From contig NC_089593.1 in NCBI RefSeq assembly GCF_019320115.1, positions 8,818,126 to 8,882,125 on the forward strand: 64,000 nucleotides of DNA, written 5' to 3'. This stretch comes from Miscanthus floridulus. Taxonomy: Eukaryota; Streptophyta; Magnoliopsida; Poales; Poaceae. This document shows, one piece after another, positions 47,124 through 59,277 of this stretch. Position numbers and translations under genes: made by a program. Every line of letters begins with the position of its first letter. Position 1 is the stretch's first letter. The notes under the pieces were generated by a model. The model was given only the letters and a program-made list of their open reading frames with translations, ran no database searches and was not told the origin of the DNA.

Positions 47124-48297
47124 GCACGCACCCTCTGGATTCGTCCCTCGGCCAGGGAGAGTTTCCTCTTAAAAACTGCAATCTGCGAACGACGCATAAC
47201 GCGGCACGAATCGAAGGCCAGTCCCATGGATGGAATGGATGAATCTCGCGGCGAGTGCTAGTCTGCTTGTGGGGATAAGGTAGGGGCGAAGGGGCGTTGG
47301 TACTTACGGGTCGGAAGCTAGTGGTGGCCGGAGATGGGGACGGGGACGACGGAGACCAAAGCGGCGGCGGTTTCCGGTGAAGACGAGTGGCGGCAGTGGC
47401 AGTGCTCCGCGGCGCTGGTGTTGGGCTCATCGAACTGATTCCATCGCGGCAGTGTGTTGGCTCGGCCCCGTCCACATTGGCCCATGAGCCCATGGCGGCC
47501 TAGCAGGGAAGCCCACCACAACATGTATTTTTTTTTAACAAAAAATTCCCGATCAACTTTCTCAAAAAAGTGGCACGGTACATTTTTTGTCCATAAAATT
47601 TTGAAGTATTATTATTAATTTTAATGTGTTGAAAATGGTACGGTTAAAATCCTTAACACGTTTTTTGCCATCGATTATTTTTTTGAAACAATTTTTGCCA
47701 TCAATTAGCAATATGTTTATACTATTATTAATTACTCCTTATAGTGACCGGAGGAGCATACGCCTCTTTTATTTGAGTGCAATTTTAAATCCGATATCCC
47801 CAAGGGGCACGGTGACTGAAAAAATTTAAAATGATCATTTGGCCTAAATTGAAGGCGAGTATAGCAATCTCGAAAGATCTATTTGGCAGACTTGTTCCAA
47901 GAACCACACATATCATTTGATTCATCTGAGAACCTGCTCCTCGCAGAACCTTTGGAATCCAATTTGCACGGCCATGGTCCACACAAAATACTCCTTCCAA
48001 AATTGTCAGCTTTCTAACGTATCTATGCTCAAGCAATCAGTATCAGGCTGTCAGCATCGCCAAGATCATCACGTGCCAAAAGGAGATGATGCTTTCAAAT
48101 TCCACCGATTTAAATCCTAGTTGGAATGTATATGAATTATACATAAAGTGCTTTTTCTACAAGAATTACACCGTATCCCTATTATGTAAAAGGTTCTTGC
48201 ATCTGTGGCCATATGTCCTGTCCCGTCTGTCTGCAACTTTGCAACTCTGAATTTGTGGCTGAATAGGAAGCGAGATATTTTTCTCTCGCTCGCGCGC
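47124..48297. other. Intergenic region between divergent genes
   Basis: Shared upstream region of the microprotein gene (-) and the first MATE gene (+). The part at 47240-47500 is GC-rich and probably 5' UTR or promoter of the minus gene. From 47530 on it is AT-rich. Long frames here are low-complexity. Confidence 0.5.
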
Positions 48298-51200
48298 ATG
48301 GTGACCTCGCCGCCGGTGACGGTGAGGGCGGTCGCCTGCGCTCTCACCCTGACCCCGTCATCACGGCTCAACCAAGCCTCTTTTCGCAACTGCCTCGCAC
48401 AGCGCCGCCGCGGGCCCGCTCGATGTAGCGGTAAGCAAGCTGCCGTGGTCGAGGACGAAGAGGAAACAGCTTCTACGCGGGAGGCCAAGAACGGGGAAGA
48501 GGGCAAGGGGCGCGGGGCGCAGGGCTGGTTTGCTCTGGATACGGTTGGGCTGGACATTCTCAGCATCGCTCTGCCCGCCGCCCTCGCGCTCGCCGCCGAC
48601 CCCATCGCGGCGCTCGTTGATACTGCCTTCGTCGGTCACTTAGGTGAAGCAAATCTTCCTCTTTTCCTGAGTTTCTGCCTTTCTGGGGTCAGTTTGTGGA
48701 CCGCTGAATGCTGATACGTCTCATACTGTACTTCAGATGGAAACCTTTCATAGATCTTTCCTGTTTTTCCTAGTCAATGAGCATTCACTGATATTTAGAT
48801 AGTACACACAATTTTACTGTCATCAGGTTCGGCCGAACTTGCTGCTGTTGGTGTATCAATTTCAGTCTTCAATTTGGTGTCCAAGCTGTTTAATGTGCCC
48901 TTGCTTAACGTGACCACATCCTTTGTTGCTGAGCAGCAGGCAATGGATGATGATTATGCTGGGTCAAGAGAAGGTAAGCTGATGAAGATTTCGAACATTT
49001 GTTAGAAATGACCCCACTATTTGTGTTACACTAATCCGTTATTTAGTTCTCGCTTAGGATACGACTTTCCAAGGTCTCCTGAAGAGTTGACCCCGAAAAG
49101 GAAGTTTCTTCCAGCAGTATCAACGTCGTTGGCTTTAGCTGCTGGTATTGGGCTGATGGAAACTGTAGCACTGATTTTTGGATCGGGGACACTAATGGAC
49201 ATGATCGGCATACCTATTGTAAGTATAAGAATAGTTTCATTTCTTTTCATTCTCCAAAAATTTAGTATCGACTACTTGACGCCCAGTTGGTTATCCGCTT
49301 AGCCAGTATTTTTTTATCTTCATGAGGAAATGTGTCAAGTCAATATGAAATTGCGTTAGTTACACTACCCAAATGTTGTCATAATATAGCTATGTTTCTT
49401 TAAAATAAAAGTATCATGTACCTGTCATATAGACATATACCTTGTATTACTTGTTGAATTTTGGACATGACTAACTGTAATACTAACACTTTATTTTAGT
49501 TTTGACATTTGAGCCCCAGTTTTTTATTATCTGTAATTCTTACAGTATCTGTACCCAAAACTGTCAAACCTAATGTACTGTATATTATCTATGCAGGATT
49601 CCCCAATGCGGATACCAGCTGAGCAATTTCTTACATTTAGGGCATATGGTGCTCCATCAATCGTGGTAGCACTTGCTGCACAGGGTGCATTTCGTGGGCT
49701 CATGGATACGAAAACACCTTTATATGCTGTGGGTAAGATTATAGGAAACTCTTTTAGCTGAAATGAACAAACTAGAGCATGTGAACTTTTGCAATTATGT
49801 ATTTCTTATGAGCAAGTTTCAGGATGAAATGTCTTGTGCATTTAGTTGCCACTTCAGTGATCTATTCAGGAAGGGCAGGCCTGGTGCAGTGGTGAGAGTT
49901 GTCTCACTGAGTCACCAGGTCGTGGGTTCGAAGCAGCCTCTCCGCAGATTTGCAGGGGGAAGGCTTGCCTCGGTTTTTCCCTTCCCCAGACCCCACTCAT
50001 GTGGGAGCCTCCGGCACTGGGTTCAGTGATCTATGCACCTAGTTCAGTGGTCATCTAGAAATTTAACAATAATTGACATGTCAATGTTATCAATTTTAGA
50101 TTTAAAGTATGAGCAACAATAAGAATTAGGAAGTGATAGCTACTACAAATGCAAGTTGTGAGAACCTAGCCTAATGATTGTCTTATTTATAATGCTTTAT
50201 GTTTCTGCAAACGACAAAAGTAAAGATTTAAGCACTCTGGATGCAGGTGTTGGCAACCTGGTAAACGTCATACTTGACGCCATACTTGTTTTTCCACTTG
50301 GTTTTGGAGTTAGAGGTGCTGCCTTGGCAACAGTGACATCAGAGTATGCTGAATTCATTTTAAGAATTTCATGTGTTTCCTTTGTTGGATTGTCTTAATT
50401 CCTCCGTTTTCATCTCCATAATTGCACCCATGAGAACTAAATCCTTGGTACAACTTTCTGCCTGTTGTCAGGTATGTGATTGCTTGCATCCTCCTCTGGA
50501 AGCTGAATAGTAAAGTAGTAATCTTTTCCCGAAATGTAATTGGTGGAGGAATCATACATTATCTAAAATCAGGTTGGTGGATGCTCCAAATATTTACTAA
50601 CAAAGTAATTGATACAGGACAGGCTTATTTTGTTGCTCAAACTTTTTGTTGCAACTCCATTAATCTTTAACATACTCCAAATTATAGGTTACTAGTTCAG
50701 AGCAGAGCTCCATGAGGCCATGATAGCCACTTTAACTGGAAACTATTCTGTAGGTGGACTTCTGATTGGCAGGACTATTGCAGTACTCCTGACCATGACA
50801 CTGTCGACATCGCTGGCTGCAAGAGAAGGGCCTGTTCCAATGGCCGGCCATCAGTTGTGCTTGCAAGTGTGGCTGACAATTTCTCTGCTCAATGATGCGC
50901 TAGCTCTTGCTGGGCAGGTCTGTACATTTTACGTTACTTGGCATTTCTCATTTAGGTTCTTACATTACAAATCTGTATGTGTTCTGTTTTAAAGTGTCCA
51001 TAGTTCAATGCAGGCTCTACTTGCGAGTGAATATGCAAAAGGGAATTACAAGCAGGCTCGTTTGGTTTTATACAGAGTTCTGCAGGTTAATAATGCACTT
51101 TGAAGTTCAGAAATGCTGCTGGTCTCTTGTCATGAGCTGCTTGCTGATACGTTTTGTTATAAATGTAGATTGGAGGTGTAACTGGAATTGCACTGGCTGT

Positions 51201-51850
51201 GGCTCTGTTCTTTGGGTTTGGGTCTTTCTCTGTGCTGTTCACAAATGATCCGGCAGTTTTAGACATTGCCAAATCTGGAGTCTGGGTAATGAAGAATAAT
51301 TGGAATAAAGCACCTGACTTTCAGAAGTAAAGCATGATATTGTTTATGCTCATTTTAAAATATGAACTCTTGCAGTTTGTCACTATTTCGCAGCCGATAA
51401 ATGCTATTGCGTTCGTGATCGACGGGCTGTACTATGGCGTGTCTGACTTCGCCTATGCTGCATACTCTATGGTATGGATATCATTTTCTATTGTATCCCC
51501 CATTTGGTTGTCATAACTAAATGTAGCAGGATTATGGCGTGCTTACAATTTTTTGGCATCTGTGTTGTTCAGTTTTTTGTTGGGGCTATTTCATCGGCAT
51601 TCCTACTTGCTGCTGCTTCTAAGCTTGGTCTTGGTGGCGTTTGGTCTGGTCTAGTTCTTTTTATGAGCTTGAGAGCAGCTGCTGGATTTTGGAGGTACTA
51701 CCTGAGGTTCCAGCTGCCCCTTTTCTTGAAATATGGATAGCGAACCTTGGTGGCTCATAGTATTTTGCTGTTGTGTGCAGGTTAGGGAGCAAAGGTGGAC
51801 CATGGAAGCACATCTGGTCAGATACTGAACTGATAAGTGACAAGAAATGA
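48298..51850 (+). CDS. MATE efflux transporter, plastid DETOXIFICATION 44/45 type, copy 1
   Basis: Twelve exons join in frame: 48298-48643, 48827-48973, 49058-49218, 49597-49732, 50247-50343, 50472-50572, 50754-50917, 51014-51085, 51169-51285, 51376-51471, 51573-51694, 51781-51850; 542 aa. The N-terminal 75 residues are rich in Ser, Arg and Ala like a plastid transit peptide. MATE signatures include ALAADPIAALVDTAFVGHLG (span 1), ELAAVGVSISVFNLVSK, PLLNVTTSFVAEQQA, QGAFRGLMDTKTPLYAV, REGPVPMAGHQLCLQVWL, FVTISQPINAIAFVIDGLYYG and a final LGSKGGPWKHIWSDT. Such carriers exchange organic compounds for H+ or Na+ across a membrane; plastid members of this clade are linked to organic acid, phenolic or iron-related transport, the substrate here being unknown. 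ATG 48298 is chosen over 48205 because both copies share CTCGCTCGCGCGC just upstream of the homologous ATG. Intron 4 holds a SINE. Confidence 0.94.
49853..50034 (+). mobile_element. tRNA-derived SINE in MATE intron 4
   Basis: The body 49866-50021 (156 bp) is flanked by exact 13-bp TTCAGTGATCTAT at 49853-49865 and 50022-50034. It has a pol III A-box-like GGTGCAGTGGTGAG and B box GGTTCGAAG, in the layout of the grass Au-type SINE family. Same orientation as the gene. Confidence 0.92.
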
Positions 51851-52588
51851 CCATGTCTAGGTGATTCGACGAGAAGATGTAAAAAGATTATTGACAGCTA
51901 ACGACAGATACATGTAAATAACCAGTAGAAGTTGCGTATTAAGTAGAAGAGTATTAACTGTCTAGGTCCTCATCTTACAATCATATAAATTGTGAACTAC
52001 TACTAGGTGATATGCAGATAGTGTGGTGGTGAGGAAGAGTGGTCATATTTGGGCAGGCCCACTTTTGCTGTAAATGTGGAAGAGACTAATTGGTCTGAGG
52101 CTCGTGGATGTACTCTGCTTACACCCTAGCTTCACGTAAGCTTTAGGCAAAGGGTTTTTGTTGTAAAGTCATAAAGTAAATGTGAGATCTGGCAATCGTC
52201 TCAATTGGTAATGCAGAGTATTTGGGAAAACGGGGTATGTTTTCTTTTATGAGAGCGAAAAACGGGGTATCTTTCGAGATTTGAAGTCTGAACATTTTTT
52301 TAGTGGAATTTGAAGTCTGAACATGATAGCCTCAGTTGAATTTGTGCACGATACTAACATTTGATTGATATGTTTTTCTTTTTCTTTTTGAGAGGACTAA
52401 CACTTGATAACTTGTGAAATTGGCCCAGTGGCGGATTAGGAAAGGGCCCACTAGGCTGGAGAGGCCAAAAGCCCATAGATCTCCCAGGGCCCACCGCCAC
52501 CGAGCCCAAAAGGCAGGCCCGCATCGCGTTCAATCCAACCAATCACACTCCGACCACTGTGAGTCTGTGACCACTCGCTCGCGCGCCC
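51851..52588. other. Spacer between tandem MATE genes
   Basis: 740 bp: 3' UTR of copy 1, then the promoter of copy 2. No other feature is recognised. Confidence 0.5.
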
Positions 52589-55500
52589 ATGGCGGCGACC
52601 TCGCCGACGCCGACGCCTCCGAGGCCTGCAGCCACCACGCACGCCCGAGCCCCGTCCGCGGGTCCCAGCCGTGTCTCCTTGACCTCCTGCCGCTGCCACC
52701 GCCGCCGCTCTACTCCGCCTCGGTGGAGTCGTTCCCCGCGATGCCCTCGTGGTGGTGGGAAGCCGGTCGTCACAGGCGTCGTCGACGAGGCGGCACCCGA
52801 TAAGGGTCCAGAGACTGAGATTAAGGGAGATGAAGAGAAGGAGGTCGTCCTGGGGCGTGGGGCTCCTGGGTGGTTCAGGCTTGACGGGGTTGCGGCGGAC
52901 ATCCTCGCCATCGCCGCGCCCGCCGTGCTCGCGCTCGCCGCGGACCCCATCACGGCGCTCGTCGACACCGCCTTCGTCGGTCATATCGGTAATCCAGTAT
53001 TCTGAGCTTTTGTAATCCAGTGCATTTCTTCATTTCAAACCTAGAATCATGCCATACCTTACTCTTTACTCCGGCACGGCAATGTAAAATCTGGCTATCC
53101 TTTGTGTTATATGATGATGTGAAAAGCTCATGGGCCTCATGAAGGCCTAGATACCAAAATTGGGAAGAGACCGGTTTCAGTAAAAAACAAATGGGAAGGG
53201 ACCAGTTTCAGTAAAAATTAAGAGGGGGTCAACCTTTTCATCCATTTAATGAGTTAGAGTCTCTTGTCAGGTTCGGCTCAGCTTGCGGCTGTGGGTGCAT
53301 CTACTTCCATATTCAATTTGGTATCCAAGCTGTTTAATGTGCCGCTACTTAATGTCACCACATCCTTTGTTGCTGAGCAGCAGGCAAAGGATGGCAATTC
53401 TAACACCACAGGGGAAAGTAAGCAAATGAAGATTTCCATTTGTTTTCTGAAAGAAGCTCTGTTGTTTGCATTACACTAATTAATGTTTAGCTCTCACCTA
53501 GGAGATGAATTTTTTACGCCAATAGAGAAGGCAAGGCAACAAAAGAAGGTTCTTCCGGCGGTATCAACATCCTTGGCTCTAGCTGCTGGCATTGGATTGT
53601 TGGAAATGGTAGCTCTGATTGTTGGATCTGGGACCCTGATAAACATCATTGGTATACCCGTCGTACGTAAGACCAATTTATTCGCATGCTCCGATTTCTA
53701 GGATCTATTTCTGCCCTTGAATTTGATATCAGCACTGGGTGTTAATATTCTTAGGTGTTTCATGTATGTTTGGTTGGCTGTTGGTCTGAACCATCCAATG
53801 TCTATGTGGCTAAATTCCTAATGAAATCTCCTCACAAAAAAAAAAAAAAAAGTTCCTAATGAAATCTCTGCAAAAATCATTGTGCCTAAGCCACTATTCC
53901 TAATGAAATCTCTGAAAGTGCTTTCACCTTATTATATGAATCTAATGGGAAGGGAAACTTGTCCACAAACATTTTCCTATCATGTCACACATTTGGCGCT
54001 GCAAAAATATAGCACTTCTAGACTATTTACCTTGTCCCGTTTTGTGGTGGGTGGGCTTCATGAATTCAGTCTATGAAACCAGGTTTCCATGGTCTGTCAA
54101 CTCAAAATTTTCTGACTTTAAGGTTCCATAATGTTGCGACTATTATAAATTATACTTAATGACACCTTCTGTGACTAATTCCCTATACTCTTGCTGTTTT
54201 CTTTCAAAACACTCTTTGCTGAACATAAGTTTTTTTATTTATTGTCACCACAGGATTCACCGATGCGAGCACCAGCAGAACAGTTTCTTACACTGAGGGC
54301 ACTTGGTGCTCCACCAATCATAGTGGCACTTGCAGCTCAGGGTGCATTTCGTGGATTCCTGGATACGAGGACACCATTGTATGCTGTGGGTAAGTCTTTG
54401 CCAGTTCATTTTGACAAAATAATGTAACACATAACACTATTTTTTTTTCCATCTGGAATTGTTTTGACCTTGCTATTTAAATGCAGTCTTTTGTTGTAAC
54501 TATTTTTTATTTCTTATTCAAGCTACTCTATGTAACTGATTCAAAATGATCAAGGAAGGAACTGATGGTATGATGCTTACAGGTGCTGGCAACCTATTAA
54601 ATGCAGTACTTGATGCATTACTTATTTTTCCACTTGGTCTAGGAGTAAGCGGTGCTGCACTGGCCACTGTGACCTCTGAGTATGTTGATGCCATCATGAT
54701 ATTCTTATAAATAAAATGAGGTTTACTTATTTGGAGTATCTTTGCCTCTATTACTATTATCGAACTTATTATTATCTAAAGTATTTGTATTTTTTGTCTA
54801 CATGTATTCAGATACTTGACAGCATTCATCCTCCTTTGGAAGCTGAATAAAGAAGTAGATCTGTTCTCATGGAATATAATTGAGGATGGAGTCATCCGCT
54901 ACCTAACATCTGGTTGATCAATATCCCTCATGCTCATATGCAAGGATTTTTCATCTGATGGTTTTTTGCCTAATCATAAGAAAGTATTGATTCAAAACAG
55001 ACAGACAGCTCTTCATGAATTCAACTTCTTTTGATAGTTATTGCATTAAGCCCCTAACTTACATCTTAGTGTAATATATTTTTGGGTAAAAAAAAACATA
55101 TTAGTGTAATTGACCTTTATGATAGCCACTTGATTTGAACGATTTTCAGGTGGTCTACTAATTGGCAGGACAATTTCAGTATTCTTGACACTGACACTAT
55201 CTACATCCCTGGCTGCAAGGGAAGGGCCTGTTCCAATGGCAGGCTATGAGATATGCTTGCAAGTGTGGTTAACAATTTCTCTGCTCAATGATGCTCTAGC
55301 CCTTGCTGGCCAGGTCAGCAAAATTACTGGAATGGAACTTTCATCGAACTAGTTACCTGTGTATTTACTTGTGAAGTATTCCTAATTTGCGCAGGCTCTA
55401 CTTGCTAGCGAATATGCAAAAGGGAACTACAAGCAAGCCCGCGCGGTTTTATACAGAGTCCTGCAGGTTAAGAAGTCATTTCTTGGAAATAGTTCGGAAA

Positions 55501-56326
55501 TGCCACCGGTTTATCCTTATCCTTAAGGAGCTGATACTGTTCATCTTTTTCCTAGTAGGTTGGAGGTGTGACTGGTGTTGCCCTTGCTGCTTCCTTATTT
55601 GTTGGGTTTGGATCTTTGTCCTTGCTGTTTACAGATGATCCAGCAGTTTTAGACGTTGCACGTTCAGGAGTCTGGGTAAGAACATGCTTAAGAAATGAGA
55701 AGTTTACACTTAATTTCTGAAGAAATGTACAGCAATTTATGTTCACAGTTGTTGGATATTTGCAGTTTGTCACTATTTCTCAGCCGGTGAATGCTATTGC
55801 ATTTGTGGCTGATGGGCTCTACTATGGCGTTTCTGACTTTGCCTACGCTGCATATTCCACGGTTCTGATTCATATTCCTACTGTCACATTCTTATGTCTC
55901 GGATACTATCACACTTTATCATGTCATCAGTTATCACTTTAACACAACTTTACCATCCTAATCGTATTGAATCTTCGTTGTTTCAGTTTTTTGCGGGGGC
56001 AGTCTCATCAATATTTCTACTAGTAGCTGCTCCTAAGTTTGGTCTCGGTGGCATATGGGCTGGTCTTACTCTGTTCATGAGTTTGCGTGCAGTTGCTGGA
56101 TTCTGGAGGTAGTAATAGATGATCCTTTGTTCTTCTCTGGTTTAATTTTTTTTCATAGTTTTTAGGAGCCAAGTTTCAGACTCAAGGAAAAGGGAATATT
56201 CATGTACTGGAGTCTCGAATAGAAGCAGCATGGAAGTCTTAAAATTTTACAATCGATTTTTTTCTTGTTTTCAGGTTAGGGAGCAAAGGTGGACCTTGGG
56301 AGGTTATCTGGTCAGATAGTGAGTAA
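52589..56326 (+). CDS. MATE efflux transporter, plastid DETOXIFICATION 44/45 type, copy 2
   Basis: Twelve exons join in frame: 52589-52988, 53271-53417, 53502-53662, 54254-54389, 54583-54679, 54812-54912, 55150-55313, 55395-55466, 55559-55675, 55766-55861, 55987-56108, 56275-56326; 554 aa. Exons 2-11 have exactly the lengths of copy 1 (147, 161, 136, 97, 101, 164, 72, 117, 96, 122); the first and last differ. The N terminus is Pro/Ser/Arg-rich (transit-peptide-like), then AADPITALVDTAFVGHIG, PLLNVTTSFVAEQQA, QGAFRGFLDTRTPLYAV, REGPVPMAGYEICLQVWL and FVTISQPVNAIAFVADGLYYG. Relative to copy 1 it has shorter C-terminal residues (ends SDSE). Sequence divergence is moderate and both copies look intact, so this is an older retained duplicate that may have diverged in substrate or expression. 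Confidence 0.94.
53836..53900. repeat. Poly-A run with repeated CCTAATGAAATCTC
   Basis: A 17-base A run in MATE copy 2 intron 3, followed by two further copies of CCTAATGAAATCTC after the one just before it. A local slippage-type duplication. Confidence 0.8.
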
Positions 56327-57079
56327 AACATAGATATGACCATGTACATTCGATTGTTCAATTGATCTCCCACAGCCAGCAAGTAAAGGGTAGCGGTAGC
56401 AAGAAATGTGCATGTATAGCCCTGCGTGACAGGTAGCTGATGTAGCTCCGTGGAAGATGTGTACACTTGTAGTTGGTGACTTGGTGTTGGATAGCTGGGT
56501 TGACTTGTGGCTGTTGTAGGAGACTAGTAGGAGCTCACAACTTTAAACTGTGTGTTGCATACCATGTACTGTGCAAGAAAGCTGTGTTCAGTTATAACCC
56601 AAAAAGGAAAGAAAGCTGTGTTCAAATAGAAAATCTCTTCCTGTAAATTTCGTTCTGTCCAACGTTCCAGTCTAGGATATGTAAATCTGGTGATCATTTT
56701 TGGCATTATGTAACTCAGTGATTATCTGAAATAGAATAATCTGAGTTGGTTGTACCAATATTGTGCAAGTGCATCATCATCGGACATTGCAAATTTGCTA
56801 CGATTTTTTTTTCCCTGCACCATGGGCTCTGGGCCAAGAGAATGCTAGACAGACAATAGGCTAGAGCCCATAGCGAAGGGGAAACTAACAGGCCCAAACA
56901 GCCCACTATTAGCCCAGGCAGAGCATATGAGATTCCTTTTCCGTGTAGCACAGGATAGAGAGGGAGAGGAGCAGCAGAGACCAGAGAGAAGTGAGCGGAG
57001 CAGAGCAGAGGAGGAGAAGGCGGCCAGCCGGAGGCAGTCGCGGAGCGGAGGAAGAGGAAGAGGAAGCGAGCGAGCGAGG
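56327..57079. other. Intergenic, MATE 2 to MIF-like gene
   Basis: MATE 3' UTR, then the promoter/5' UTR of the MIF-like gene; 56940-57079 is purine-rich (GAGAGGAGCAG type) leader sequence. No TATA box can be placed with confidence. Confidence 0.5.
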
Positions 57080-59277
57080 ATGCCGTGCCTGAACGTGTCG
57101 ACCAACGTGAACCTGGAGGGGGTGGACACCTCTGCCATCCTCGCCGAAGCCTCCAAGTCCGTCGCCGACATCATCGGCAAGCCAGAGGCCGTAAGCTTCC
57201 GCCTTCCCCTTCCCCCAGACTTCTCTCTTCCCCTCTGGTTCCTTTTATCTTGTTGCTGGTGTAGGCTCTTGTAGATTGTGAGTCTATTTGGTTGGTGGAG
57301 ATTATGCTTCCTTGTTTTTAATTGGCACTTGGCACTTGACAATCTGTTAGGGTTTTGAGCAGGATGTGCATCGCTGCATGACACCTTTCTGTACGTTATC
57401 AGTCAGTTGATCGTGTTTGTTGATGTTAGTTTAAAGAGAATTAGTGTTAATCAGTAAATCACCCAATATTTCTAGTCTTTGGTAAATACTGCAATGGGGA
57501 TTTTTACCTACAATCCCTAACCCCTAGAATGGGACTGCAATTTCCTGCATATAGAGGCTGTTTGTTTCAGCGTTTTCAGCCCGCCATCCATTCACAGCTT
57601 AGATGGATCACGTTGTTTTCCGTTTGGGACACATAGCCTGCAACTGATCACGCCGTAAACTGATCCGGCCCCATAGAACGTTGCTCTCCCACCCTCCTCC
57701 GAGTGGTATCCGCTCCCTTGGCGCGCTCGGGGAGTCCCATCTCCATCTCGCTCCATCACGCGGTCCCCTCACGCGCCACGCTGCCAACCAAACAAATACC
57801 TGGTATTCCTTGCACTGCAACTGTTGGCGTTGGATTTGATTGCATCACCATTGCCGTTGCTGGTCCTCGACCAAACAGCACCATAGTAGCCATGCTTAAA
57901 TTGAGTTCATAACTTCATATATAACTAAACTGTAGTTTTTTTCCATTTTAATAGTTTCAGCACTGAGGAGGACAACTAGATAACTCAAAGTATGAGACTG
58001 CATCTCCATTGTCTATGTAGAACTGATATACTGACCATTGCGATCATGCAGTACAAGAAATGCCAAACCATTCACCTACCATTTTCACTATCCTTCCAAT
58101 CTGATTATTGAATGTGGTATATTAAGAATTGATGAAAGTCTATGCTCACAGTTTTTCTGGACTAGATTTCTATCAACCAGCAGTCTATAACATTCTTCAG
58201 CACTAATATCAAGTAGGCTGTTAAATATGTAGACCATAGGCTGCATGTGCTTTTCCTTTATGTTACCCTAGAACTACAGCCATCAATTTTACATAGATCA
58301 AATTTGAATGCTCATGTGTATCGGTCACTTTGTGTTAGTGTTACTCGGGCATCTGCTTTGCTATGTAGTTCAGTACCCAAATTTTATGCCCCGTACTAGA
58401 AGTCACAGATTTTCACCTTCTGTTAGCTATGTAGTCCATTTAGTGTTAGTCAGGCAGCTGCTTTGCTACTATCCAGGAGAAAAATGACCTCTCTGAATAC
58501 ATTGTATTCGTAACCTGACCATGCTAATCTCATTCTCATACTAACATTATTTTGGATTCTGGGACTGAAAGGCTTCTTTGTTGTTGTTGCCTAGTTGTTG
58601 ACATGTGGACTGTGGCACTAGGCTCAAATTACTGAACTTTAGCCTTTATTGTTTCTCTGTTCTTGACCTATTTGGGTAAATCCATTTCTCTTGAGTACTA
58701 TCATCTTGAGGAACTAACTGGAATGGTTGTCCTCCCACAGTACGTGATGGTTGTTCTCAAGGGTTCGGTCCCTATGGCATTTGGAGGTACCCAGGAGCCT
58801 GCAGCTTACGGTGAGCTCGTTTCCATCGGAGGCCTAAACCCTAATGTGAATAAGAAGCTAAGTGCTGGCATTGCTTCTATCCTGGAGTCAAAGCTGTCCG
58901 TTCCCAAGTCACGCTTCTACCTCAAGTTCAATGACTCAAAGGTAGGCAGCCAATATTTCTTATTGAGTGCGCACTCACTCATGGGGTCCTTTTAACCTTC
59001 ACCAAAGTTCTCATAATAATTTTGTTGTTTGTTAGGCTCATCCTGCACAAGAAAATGCTCAATGTTTGCATGCTTTGCATCAAGAATAGATCATGTAAAT
59101 AACCACCTGTTGTTTCACTCCATCTTCTTTGTTTTGCATCTTCTTGCCTACGTAGATGGTGTTAAGATCTTCACTGTCAGCATATTCTCAATTTCATGCT
59201 AATCATGAGCACTGATACATTCATTATAATGAATCATGCAGGGCTCGGACTTTGGTTGGAATGGCTCCACCTTCTAG
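57080..59277 (+). CDS. MIF/D-dopachrome tautomerase-like protein (MDL family)
   Basis: Exon 1 is 57080-57190, exon 2 58741-58941. Terminal exon option b, 59242-59277, ends GSDFGWNGSTF, giving 115 aa, the normal MIF length, with the C-terminal GWN-STF block of canonical members. Option a, 59036-59089, ends AHPAQENAQCLHALHQE and gives 121 aa. Both follow an AG acceptor and are in phase with exon 2. The protein starts MPCLNVSTNV, so the catalytic-type N-terminal Pro is exposed after Met removal. PMAFGGTQEPAAY and NKKLSAGI are also typical. MIF/MDL proteins are small trimeric tautomerase-fold proteins, cytosolic or peroxisomal in plants, with weak tautomerase activity. The 1.55-kb intron 1 has nothing coding. 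Confidence 0.93.
59036..59089 (+). other. Alternative terminal exon of the MIF-like gene
   Basis: Starts after GTTTGTTAG and encodes AHPAQENAQCLHALHQE then TAG at 59087-59089, in phase with exon 2. It would replace the canonical C-terminal strand that helps form the MIF trimer interface. The Cys/His-rich tail is well formed, and I recall similar tails in other plant MIF homologues, so use as a real alternative exon is plausible. Confidence 0.7.

Noticed and set aside
46822..47493. 223-codon minus frame upstream of the microprotein
   Set aside because: It runs through the true first exon in the wrong frame; the 91-base exon in another frame has a matching splice partner and conserved-looking product.
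48205..48297. Upstream ATG for the first MATE gene
   Set aside because: In frame, but the homologous start context in the second copy corresponds to ATG 48298.
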